From NCBI RefSeq assembly GCF_000671395.1, contig NZ_AQQY01000008.1:1-64000 (forward strand): DNA of 64,000 nucleotides, read 5' to 3'. Under the pieces are notes generated by a model, which saw only the letters and a list, made by a program, of their open reading frames with translations, made no database searches and was not told the origin of the DNA. Source of the DNA: Actibacterium atlanticum (lineage in GTDB: Bacteria > Pseudomonadota > Alphaproteobacteria > Rhodobacterales > Rhodobacteraceae). This document shows positions 16,467 to 23,765 of this stretch, piece after piece (the first letter of the stretch is position 1; every line of letters begins with the position of its first letter). The position numbers and the translations under genes were made by a program.

Positions 16467-17297
16467 CTAACCAGCGTCGGCCCGGGCGGATTCCCACGCC
16501 AGCATGGTGCGTTTGACGGGCAGACCCCAGTGATATCCACCCAACGCTCCGGATTTACGCAGGGCGCGGTGGCACGGGATCAGGTACGAGATCGGGTTTC
16601 GCCCCACAGCGGTGCCCACGGCCCGCACCGCAAGCGGGTTGCCGATGCTTTGGGCGATTTCCGAATAGGTGGTGACATGGCCAGAGGGGATTTGCAGCAA
16701 TGCCTCCCAAACCTTGATCTGCAAAGGCGTGCCCAGCAAATGCAGCGCGGCCTCGCCCTTTTGGGTGAAACTGGCTTGGGCGAGCGGGGCGATGACCCCC
16801 GGGTCTTCGATGAAGTCGGCATTGGGCCAGCGGGCGGTCATGTCGTCCAACGCCGCGTCGCGCCCGGTTTCCTGTGTAAAGGCCATGCCGCAAATGCCGC
16901 GTTCTGTGGCCATGGTCAGGGCCTCGCCAAAGGGGCTGTCGGTGAACGCATAGCGGATGGTCAGCCCGTCGCCCTTGCGGGCGAACTCGCCGGGGCTCAT
17001 CGCTTCCCAGCGCAGAAAAAGATCGTGCAGCCGCCCGGTCCCCGACAGGCCGACATTCTGCGCGGTCTCCAATGTGGTGAAGCGGTCGTGCAGAAGGGTC
17101 TTGGCATGGCCCAGCGTTAGGTATTGCTGATAGCGCTTGGGCGACACCCCGACCCATGCCGAAAACAGACGCTGAAAATGCGCCGGGCTCATCTGCATCT
17201 GCGCCGCCAAATCATCAAGGCTTAGCGGGCCGTCGGCGGCATCAATCAAATCCAGCGCACGGCGCATGACGTGGTAATGATAGCTTTGGTCATCCAT
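16467..17297 (-). CDS. AraC-type domain fused to O6-methylguanine-DNA methyltransferase
   Basis: This 276-aa protein joins an N-terminal AraC-type helix-turn-helix (residues 5-107, with LDDLAAQMQMSPAHFQRLF) to a C-terminal Ogt domain. The suicide cysteine is C242 in LIPCHRAL, and the DNA-binding helix carries RAVGTAVGRNP. It resembles Ada but lacks the N-terminal zinc domain that senses methyl-phosphotriesters. It therefore repairs O6-methylguanine, but whether it still activates transcription in response to damage is unclear. It is a single gene on its strand. Confidence 0.9.
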   Translation of the reverse strand: MDDQSYHYHVMRRALDLIDAADGPLSLDDLAAQMQMSPAHFQRLFSAWVGVSPKRYQQYLTLGHAKTLLHDRFTTLETAQNVGLSGTGRLHDLFLRWEAMSPGEFARKGDGLTIRYAFTDSPFGEALTMATERGICGMAFTQETGRDAALDDMTARWPNADFIEDPGVIAPLAQASFTQKGEAALHLLGTPLQIKVWEALLQIPSGHVTTYSEIAQSIGNPLAVRAVGTAVGRNPISYLIPCHRALRKSGALGGYHWGLPVKRTMLAWESARADAG

Positions 17298-17357
17298 AAG
17301 GTGACCTTAGCGAGGGCGCGCGCGCCACGCGACCCGAAACGTGCGGCTTTATCCAGG

Positions 17358-17903
17358 TCAAGATTTCCGATTAGAGGTCTTCAAAATGTGCATCATGTCC
17401 ACTTCCGGTAAAACGGTGTGGGATCGATATGCGTTTTCATCTCCAGCTAAAAATACCTCGACCCATGCGCTGCCGAAACACAGGAAAATCCGATCCCACA
17501 TCTTAGGAAACCCGGAAAATAGGGTCGCGCCAAGAGTGACGTCAACGAGCCTTTCGCCACGCAATTTGGAAAAACAGGGCAGGCTGTTCTCAACCCAACG
17601 CACCCCTAAATTTGAAGGGCTGAACGGGTATGAAAGATCATCACGAATCCAGAGTGCTTCGCTATGGTTCCAAGCGATCGAGACGACCTGCTCACTACCG
17701 AAATAGAACCGAATGGGGAAATCGGACCAGTCATCCCACTTCCCCGGTTCGTACTCAAGTTGAGCGGTCTCATACCGCGAAAGCGTCGCACCGATGAGTG
17801 GAGTAAATACTCTGCACAGGGCGTTGAATTTCTCGCTTCTCTCAATCAGGCTACCCTTAACCACTGGGGACTCCTCTACCGATCTTCGATCTAGCAATAC
17901 CAT
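17358..17903 (-). CDS. Hypothetical protein, 181 aa, no family recognised
   Basis: I do not recognise this protein. It starts MVLLDRRSVEESPVVKGS and is rich in aromatic residues (WDDWSDFPIRFYFGSEQVV, AWNHSEALWIRDDL). No signal peptide, membrane segment or nucleotide-binding motif is seen. Its base composition is visibly lower in GC than its neighbours, and its codons (CTA, AGA, TTG) are less biased, which suggests recent acquisition. It stands alone between the Ogt fusion and a GC-rich repeat. A small immunity-type protein is one possibility, without direct evidence. Confidence 0.6.
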   Translation of the reverse strand: MVLLDRRSVEESPVVKGSLIERSEKFNALCRVFTPLIGATLSRYETAQLEYEPGKWDDWSDFPIRFYFGSEQVVSIAWNHSEALWIRDDLSYPFSPSNLGVRWVENSLPCFSKLRGERLVDVTLGATLFSGFPKMWDRIFLCFGSAWVEVFLAGDENAYRSHTVLPEVDMMHILKTSNRKS

Positions 17904-17937
17904 GAAGTGAATATGTGAACAGGGCTAAGTCGGGGAC

Positions 17938-18002
17938 CCTCCCGCCCCCGGCCCGCGCGGCTGCGCCGCGTGCCCGGCGTTGGGCCGGGCCGCGCTGCGC
18001 GC
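17938..18002. repeat. GC-rich hairpin repeat, copy A (upstream of nth)
   Basis: This block begins CCTCCCGCCCCCGG and contains the hairpin CGCGGC-TGC-GCCGCG, then TGCCCGGCGTTGGGCC and a GCGCGCTGCGCGC-like end. The same order of elements recurs at 19679-19747 with different stem sequences. It lies 40 bases before the nth start. Confidence 0.6.
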
Positions 18003-18042
18003 GGTGGTTGCGCTTGGCGGTGGGCTTTGCCATACCCCGCCT

Positions 18043-18687
18043 ATGGCAAAGCAGCTTGATTATCATACGATCCACGCGATCTTTAGCCGGTTTCGCGACC
18101 AAGAACCCGAGCCCAAGGGCGAGTTGGACCACACCAACGCCTACACCTTGGTGGTGGCAGTGGCTTTGTCGGCGCAGGCCACGGATGTGGGCGTGAACAA
18201 GGCCACGGCGGAATTGTTCAAGATCGCCGACACGCCGCAAAAGATGCTGGATCTGGGTGAAGAAGGCCTGATTGAGCATATCAAGACCATCGGGTTGTTC
18301 CGCCAGAAGGCGAAAAACGTGATCAAGCTCAGCCAAATTTTGGTGGATGACTATGGCGGCGAGGTGCCCAGCTCGCGCGCGGCGCTGGTGTCTTTGCCCG
18401 GTGTGGGGCGCAAGACCGCCAATGTGGTGCTGAACATGTGGTTCAAGCAGCCCACCCAGGCCGTCGACACCCATATCTTTCGGCTGGGCAATCGCACCGG
18501 CATTTGCCCGGGCAAGGAAGTGGTGGCGGTGGAGCACGCCATCGAGGACCACATCCCCGCCGAATTCCAACAACACGCGCATCACTGGATGATCCTGCAC
18601 GGGCGCTATGTGTGCAAAGCGCGCAAGCCGGTGTGCAGCAACTGTATCATCCGGGATCTCTGTCCCTTTGAGGAGAAAACTCTGTGA
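18043..18687 (+). CDS. nth: Endonuclease III
   Basis: Endonuclease III (214 aa) removes oxidised pyrimidines and nicks the abasic site in base excision repair. The helix-hairpin-helix LPGVGRKTANVVL carries the catalytic K124. The catalytic aspartate is D142 in AVDTHIFR. The [4Fe-4S] cluster is bound by C191, C198, C201 and C207. The ATG at 18043 gives MAKQLDYHTI, the proper start of the fold. It overlaps adoK by 4 bases (GTGA). Confidence 0.97.
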   Translation: MAKQLDYHTIHAIFSRFRDQEPEPKGELDHTNAYTLVVAVALSAQATDVGVNKATAELFKIADTPQKMLDLGEEGLIEHIKTIGLFRQKAKNVIKLSQILVDDYGGEVPSSRAALVSLPGVGRKTANVVLNMWFKQPTQAVDTHIFRLGNRTGICPGKEVVAVEHAIEDHIPAEFQQHAHHWMILHGRYVCKARKPVCSNCIIRDLCPFEEKTL

Positions 18688-19670
18688 GCAAGACCTATCA
18701 GGTGGTGGGCATCGGCAATGCGGTTGTCGATGTGCTGACCCAATCTGACGACTCGTTTCTGGACCTGATGGGAATCCAGAAAGGCATTATGCAACTGGTA
18801 GAACGCGAACGGGGCGAAATGCTCTATGGCGCGATGAAAGAACGGACGCAGGCGCCCGGCGGCTCGGTGGCGAACACGCTGGCCGGGTTGGGGAACCTGG
18901 GGCTGAAGACCGGGTTCATTGGCCGGGTGCAGGATGACGCGCTGGGACGGTTCTATGCGCAGGCGTCCGCGGCGGATGGCACCGATTTCGTGAACGCACC
19001 GGTTACGGGGGGGGAGCTGCCGACCTCGCGCTCGATGATCTTTGTGTCGCCGGATGGTGAGCGGTCGATGAATACCTATCTGGGGATCTCGGCCGAGCTG
19101 GGGCCCGAGGACGTGTCGGATGACGTGGCGGGCCAAGCCGAGATTCTGTTTCTGGAAGGGTATTTGTACGACAAACCTAAGGGAAAACAGGCGTTTGAGC
19201 GCGCCGCACAGGTGTGTCGCGCGGCAGGTGGCAAGGCGGGGATCGCCTTGTCTGACCCGTTCTGCGTGGATCGCCACCGCGAGGATTTCCGCCGTCTGGT
19301 CAAGGAACTGGACTATGTGATCGGCAATGAGCATGAGTGGGAATCGCTCTATCAGACCGATCTGAGCGCGGCGCTGGAACAGGCCGCGTCGGAGGCCGGG
19401 ATGGTGGTGTGCACACGCTCGGGCCATGACGTGGTGCTGGTGCGCGGTGACGAGGAAGCCGTGGTGCCGGTGAACCGGATCGTGCCGGTGGACGCCACCG
19501 GTGCGGGCGATCAGTTTGCCGCTGGATTCCTCTATGGATATGCCACCGGCCAGTCGTTGGAGACCTGCGGGCGCATGGGCTGCGTCGCGGCGGCCGAGGT
19601 GATCAGCCACGTCGGCGCCCGGCCCGAGGCCGATCTGAAAGCGCTGTTCGCCAAACAAGGACTGATTTAA
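18684..19670 (+). CDS. Adenosine kinase-like sugar kinase (PfkB family)
   Basis: This 328-aa PfkB-family kinase most resembles bacterial adenosine kinases, which phosphorylate adenosine to AMP. The N-terminal substrate region has GNAVVDVL, and PGGSVANTLAGL is the conserved Gly-rich motif. The C-terminal signature DATGAGDQFAAGF (270-282) holds the catalytic D276 and the anion hole. The start is a GTG overlapping the nth stop (GTGA). A related sugar kinase is the alternative. Confidence 0.85.
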   Translation: MSKTYQVVGIGNAVVDVLTQSDDSFLDLMGIQKGIMQLVERERGEMLYGAMKERTQAPGGSVANTLAGLGNLGLKTGFIGRVQDDALGRFYAQASAADGTDFVNAPVTGGELPTSRSMIFVSPDGERSMNTYLGISAELGPEDVSDDVAGQAEILFLEGYLYDKPKGKQAFERAAQVCRAAGGKAGIALSDPFCVDRHREDFRRLVKELDYVIGNEHEWESLYQTDLSAALEQAASEAGMVVCTRSGHDVVLVRGDEEAVVPVNRIVPVDATGAGDQFAAGFLYGYATGQSLETCGRMGCVAAAEVISHVGARPEADLKALFAKQGLI

Positions 19671-19674
19671 ACCG

Positions 19675-19830
19675 GGGCGCTCCCGCCCCCGGGCTGGCGC
19701 AGCAAGCCGCTTGCCCGGCGTTGGGCCAAGCGCGCCCTGCGGGCGCGCCGGCGCATCCAATACCCGAATAACTGTATTTTACGTCCCCTGCCTTGGCAGG
19801 GGGCAGGGAATGCAATTGGGTTGGATGCGC
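19675..19830. repeat. GC-rich hairpin repeat, copy B, and an outlying inverted repeat
   Basis: CTCCCGCCCCCGGG (from 19680) leads into GCTTGCCCGGCGTTGGGCCAAGC, then the perfect hairpin CGCGCCC-TGC-GGGCGCG (19731-19747). This matches copy A at 17938. Beyond it, GCGCATCCAA (19751-19760) is complementary to TTGGATGCGC (19821-19830), 60 bases apart. No coding frame is seen in this gap. Confidence 0.6.
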
Positions 19831-19831
19831 A

Positions 19832-21112
19832 TTAGGGACCTAGCAATTCGCGCAATGTCAGGGCCATCACTTTGGCGCTGTCGGCCATATCGTCGATCCC
19901 GACCCATTCGTCGGGTTGGTGCGCCAGGTCCAGCACGCCGGGGCCGTAGGCGATGCAGTTTTTCAGCTTGCCGATCCGGTCGATGTGTTTTTGATCGTAG
20001 GTGCCGGGCGACACCACGTATTCCGGCGCTTTCTCAAGCACCTTTTCAATCGCATGCGCCACGGTTTGCACCACCGGCGCGTCGCGGTCAGTCATGCTGG
20101 GCTGGACCTCAAACAAGTCGCGGATTTCGTATTCGAAACTGGGGCGCTCTGCCTTGACGCGTTCCATCAACGTTGTGACTTCGGCTTTCACATCACCGAT
20201 GTCTTCCTCGATCAAAAAACGCCGGTCCAGCACGATGCGGCAGCGATCCGGCACGCAAGGGGCAGGCAGACCGGTGTAATCGGGGTCTTGCTCGGCCTCG
20301 CCGCCGTGGATCGAATTGATGTTCAGCGTCGATTGCTTGGCGCCATCTGGGATTACTGGCATTTCCGTGTGTTTGGTGGCCAGCAATGGAAACAGCGTGC
20401 GCTCCATTTCTTCCAGCACCGCGCCCATGTGGCGCACGGCGCAATCCCCCAGAAAGGGCATGGAGCCATGGGCGATGCGCCCCTTGGTTTCCAACTCGGC
20501 CCACCACACACCACGATGACCCAAACAGATGCGATCTTTGTGCAAAGGTTCGGGAATAATTACGTGATCGACGTGATCGAAATACCCTTGCTGCGCCAAA
20601 TAGGCGACGCCGCCAAAACCACCGGATTCCTCATCCGCCGTGGCGCTGATCTCGATCGAGCCTTTGAAATCGGGGCAGGCGGCGATAAAGGCCTCGGCCG
20701 CGATGACCGAGGCCGCCAGACCACCCTTCATGTCACAAGCGCCGCGCCCATACACGCGGCCGTCTTTGACCTCACCACCGAAGGGGTCGACGCTCCAGCC
20801 ATGGCCAACCTCAACCACGTCATGATGACCGTTGAAATGCACACACTCGCCCGCTTCAGCCCCCGCATAGCGCGCCACGATGTTCCAGCGCGGATGCTTG
20901 GCGCTGTCGGCAGGGGCGCCTTCAGCGCGGATCATTTCAACCTTGAAGCCCGATTTGGCCAGACGCTCCGCCAGATAGCTGCACACTTCGCGGTAGTTCA
21001 GCCCCGGCGGGTTCAGCGTGGGAATACGGATCAGGTCGGCACAAAGTGCGACCATGTCGTCGCGCCGGGCCTCAACCGCATCACAAATAGATATGTCCAA
21101 TGCGTCTTTCAT
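19832..21112 (-). CDS. M20-family metallopeptidase (ArgE/DapE-like)
   Basis: This 426-aa protein belongs to the M20 family of zinc-dependent amidohydrolases, which includes acetylornithine deacetylase and succinyl-diaminopimelate desuccinylase. Zinc-site residues are H96 and D98 in NGHHDVV, D127 in GACDMKGG, and E161/E162 in TADEESGG. The dimerisation domain lies in the middle. The residues do not fix the substrate: an N-acyl amino acid or dipeptide is expected. It is a single gene on its strand, diverging from the eight-gene locus across 124 bases. Confidence 0.88.
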   Translation of the reverse strand: MKDALDISICDAVEARRDDMVALCADLIRIPTLNPPGLNYREVCSYLAERLAKSGFKVEMIRAEGAPADSAKHPRWNIVARYAGAEAGECVHFNGHHDVVEVGHGWSVDPFGGEVKDGRVYGRGACDMKGGLAASVIAAEAFIAACPDFKGSIEISATADEESGGFGGVAYLAQQGYFDHVDHVIIPEPLHKDRICLGHRGVWWAELETKGRIAHGSMPFLGDCAVRHMGAVLEEMERTLFPLLATKHTEMPVIPDGAKQSTLNINSIHGGEAEQDPDYTGLPAPCVPDRCRIVLDRRFLIEEDIGDVKAEVTTLMERVKAERPSFEYEIRDLFEVQPSMTDRDAPVVQTVAHAIEKVLEKAPEYVVSPGTYDQKHIDRIGKLKNCIAYGPGVLDLAHQPDEWVGIDDMADSAKVMALTLRELLGP

Positions 21113-21177
21113 GCCGCCACCCTAGGTCAGGCAACCCTTTGCGGCAATGCTTGTAAAAGCGGGTGACGTGGCCATAT

Positions 21178-21203
21178 CAATCACGTTAACATTCGTGTGA
21201 TTG
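21178..21203. promoter_or_regulatory. Inverted repeat upstream of the eight-gene locus
   Basis: CAATCAC (21178-21184) and GTGATTG (21197-21203) are perfect complements with a 12-base spacer. They lie 34 bases before the coiled-coil gene at 21237. This looks like an operator rather than a terminator, since no T-run follows. No regulator gene adjoins. Confidence 0.45.
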
Positions 21204-21236
21204 CCCCCATTCTCTTTTGCAGCGAGGACCAAACAT

Positions 21237-22313
21237 ATGGCCGATTTCGAAGCGCAAATCCGCGACAGCCAGGCGCAGGTCGCCGAGGCTCAGTCGAAGA
21301 TCTCAGACCTAACCAGCCGGATCGAGACCGCGCGTGCCAAAATGGAAAGCGGCGATGATATCGCGATTGATATCGAGAATGCCTCGTTGGAAGACGTCCA
21401 CGCCCACACTCAGGCGATGAATGCCAATATTGCCGAGCTGATCATGGGGCTGGATGACGTCACCGCCGGGTTCTCGAAAGACTTTGACGAGATGCGCAAC
21501 AAGACCGGCTGGGAAAGCTTTGTCGGCATTTTCGCGCGTGGCAAATCGGAATCGATGCGTCAGGAACGTCTGCGCACCGCCAGCATTGATGACAAGCTGC
21601 AGGACCTTATCGGCAAGTCGGATGTGATTGTGCAGCTGTTGCAGGGGCAGTTGGCGCTGCTGAATGACCAAAAGGCCAAGGTTGAAACCAACCTGTCAGG
21701 AACGCTGGACGAGCGTGAGGTGACGGTGGGCGAGCTGGAGGGGCTGCGGGCCGAGATTTTGGGGATGGACCCGAAAATCATCGAGCTGGAAAACAAAATC
21801 AGCGTCGAACAGGACGCCGCGGCGCGCACTAAGCTGGAAAGCGAACTGGCCGAGCTGAACGCCAAATACAACGAAATGGTGCAGCAAGAGCAGGTGAAAC
21901 TGGCCAAGAGCCAGACGCTGGAACGCTATATCGAAAAGGGCAAAACCTGGGTCGATTCCCTGCAGAACCAGGCGGCGACGCAAATGGTGCTGATCAACAA
22001 GCTGGAAACCGACACCAAGCAGCGGGTGGTGCTCTATGACGCGCTGACCAAGTCGTTGAAGACCGCGCAGCAGCAGGACGTGGCGCACCGGATCAACGAG
22101 ATCGGCGTGCAGACCGATCAAGAGGCGCAAACCGCGATGGCGGCGATTGGTTCGGCCACGAACAGCCGTATGGCCGAAATGATGGAAGCCCACGAAGACC
22201 ACATGGTCTTTGCCCGCAAGGTGCTGGAGCAAAAGGCGAAATCAGACGAACGCTTTGCCCGCCGGTTTTCAGAGATTGTCGAGAAACATGACAAGAACCT
22301 CTATGGCGGTTGA
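21237..22313 (+). CDS. Coiled-coil protein of unknown function, possibly TelA-like
   Basis: This 358-aa protein is almost entirely helical: heptad-like charged repeats run over residues 1-60 and 130-280. A conserved-looking segment, GWESFVGIFARGKSESMR (91-108), separates them. No signal peptide or membrane span is seen. The arrangement (short aromatic segment, long helices, a paired-helix C-terminal half) recalls TelA/KlaA tellurite-resistance proteins, but this is an impression. The ATG at 21237 has GAGGA in front. It is the first gene of the eight-gene rightward locus. Confidence 0.7.
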   Translation: MADFEAQIRDSQAQVAEAQSKISDLTSRIETARAKMESGDDIAIDIENASLEDVHAHTQAMNANIAELIMGLDDVTAGFSKDFDEMRNKTGWESFVGIFARGKSESMRQERLRTASIDDKLQDLIGKSDVIVQLLQGQLALLNDQKAKVETNLSGTLDEREVTVGELEGLRAEILGMDPKIIELENKISVEQDAAARTKLESELAELNAKYNEMVQQEQVKLAKSQTLERYIEKGKTWVDSLQNQAATQMVLINKLETDTKQRVVLYDALTKSLKTAQQQDVAHRINEIGVQTDQEAQTAMAAIGSATNSRMAEMMEAHEDHMVFARKVLEQKAKSDERFARRFSEIVEKHDKNLYGG

Positions 22314-22400
22314 TTTTCCAACCAAGCGCGCCCGCCCCGCCCCATTGAGGGCCGGAGTGGGCGCCGTCCGGGCCTTTGGGCCCGTTCGGGGGGGCTGCGC

Positions 22401-23531
22401 GTGACCGATATCGATATGACATTGGATCATGCGGCCCTGACCGATACCTATGCGGCGCGGCGCTATTTCAAGAAGTTCGACCTGATCACCGGCCATTTGC
22501 TGCGGGTTGCGCAGGAGATGGAACGTGACGGCCAGATCACCGATCTGGAGAAGCGGTTACTGGGCGGCTATCTGAAGAAACTGTCCGACACGTTTCATGC
22601 GCTGTCGCTGAAGTACTTGCTGACGGGCCGCGATACTGGACAGTTCTTTGGGTCGCTGTCTTTTGATGCCCATGAAAGCGGCTTCCCGGTGTTTCGCGAG
22701 TTGCTGACCATGGCCAATGACGCAGCACAGGCGCAAAAGCATCTGGATCAGCTGCCAACCACCGATGCCCTGAAAGACCAAATGGTGCAGCAGATCGTGG
22801 GCGAACTGACCATCCCCACACGTCTGCAGTTCGCCATGTCGCAGCGACTTTACTATGAGGCCCTGCAGGACGGTGATCTGTTTTGGGCGCAGAACGATCC
22901 TTCCGCTGTGTTCGTCGGCGATCTGGACCCGGACCGCCGGACCTTTTTGGTGCATTGGGCCGTCTATGACAGTCAGGTCAACCTGCCGACGCTGTACCTG
23001 ATGGAGGTCGAAGACACGGGTCGCCGGCCGCTGCCCAAAGACGAACGCCGCTGGCCCGAGGTGCAGGCCCATCTGATGGCGCAATCGCTTGGCTCTTTGA
23101 AGCTGCTGACAATCGCGCGCGGGTTTGACACGGATTTCGACGATTTGCATCCCAAACGCCTACGTCGCTTCCACCTTGGCCCGATGCATTCATCCGCCTT
23201 CACCCATCAGTCCGGCCCGCTGCACGAGGTGCTGGATCAGGCCAACGCACCGGCGGGCGAAGATTGGGCGCTGGCCTGGACCCTTGAAGACCTTGAAAGC
23301 GAGCGGGTGATCGAAGAACGCAGCGGCTGGTTTGGCTCGGTTGAGCGAGAGGTTTTTGCGCTGGATCCGTTTTCAGGGCGCGGTGCCGACACCGGCGCGA
23401 CCCGCACCGAGCGCGCCGTCATCCTGCCGCAACGGGCCTTTCAGGTGCTGGCTGAACGCAACCCGCCGGGCTTTCGTGACGTGCGCAAGTTTGTCGTCAG
23501 CCCGGGTGGCCGGGTGCTGAGCTACAGGTGA
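22401..23531 (+). CDS. Conserved protein of unknown function, 376 aa
   Basis: I do not recognise this family. The protein has no signal peptide or membrane helix. The first 150 residues look helical (ARRYFKKFDLITGHLLRVAQ, then QKHLDQLPTTDALKDQMVQQ). The second half is mixed and contains FVGDLDPDRRTFLVHWAVYD. The frame opens with a GTG at 22401; an in-frame ATG at 22416 is the alternative. The 87-base gap upstream is GC-rich with a short CGGGCC/GGCCCG hairpin. It lies between the coiled-coil gene and the small ORF coupled to the AAA+ gene. Confidence 0.72.
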   Translation: MTDIDMTLDHAALTDTYAARRYFKKFDLITGHLLRVAQEMERDGQITDLEKRLLGGYLKKLSDTFHALSLKYLLTGRDTGQFFGSLSFDAHESGFPVFRELLTMANDAAQAQKHLDQLPTTDALKDQMVQQIVGELTIPTRLQFAMSQRLYYEALQDGDLFWAQNDPSAVFVGDLDPDRRTFLVHWAVYDSQVNLPTLYLMEVEDTGRRPLPKDERRWPEVQAHLMAQSLGSLKLLTIARGFDTDFDDLHPKRLRRFHLGPMHSSAFTHQSGPLHEVLDQANAPAGEDWALAWTLEDLESERVIEERSGWFGSVEREVFALDPFSGRGADTGATRTERAVILPQRAFQVLAERNPPGFRDVRKFVVSPGGRVLSYR

Positions 23532-23537
23532 TCCAGA

Positions 23538-23765
23538 GTGTGTGTTGAAATTGAAATCGGCAACGAGGTTGTAGACGGCATGAAGGGGCTGACTGCCCTG
23601 ATGCCGAAGGGTTTGGTTCTTAACCCTGAAAGCGATTTCGACCTGCCTGAAGATTGCTGCCTTTGTTGGGTAGATGTTGAAGAAACGGCCCAACTGAACG
23701 GATTTGAAGCCGTTGAGGAAGCGCTGATGTACTACGTATTTTATCCAAGCGGAGAATCCAAATGA
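23538..23765 (+). CDS. Small acidic protein coupled to the AAA+ ATPase gene
   Basis: This 75-aa acidic protein begins at a GTG (MCVEIEIGNEVVDG) and contains a cysteine cluster (CCLCW) in the middle. It starts 6 bases after the previous stop and overlaps the next start by 4 bases (ATGA), which supports it as a genuine gene despite its size. GC is lower than in its neighbours. No family is recognised. Its position suggests a partner of the ATPase. Confidence 0.6.
   Translation: MCVEIEIGNEVVDGMKGLTALMPKGLVLNPESDFDLPEDCCLCWVDVEETAQLNGFEAVEEALMYYVFYPSGESK

Noticed and set aside
19916-21166. Forward open frame opposite the M20 peptidase gene
   Set aside because: The minus strand carries all zinc-site motifs; the forward product has none.
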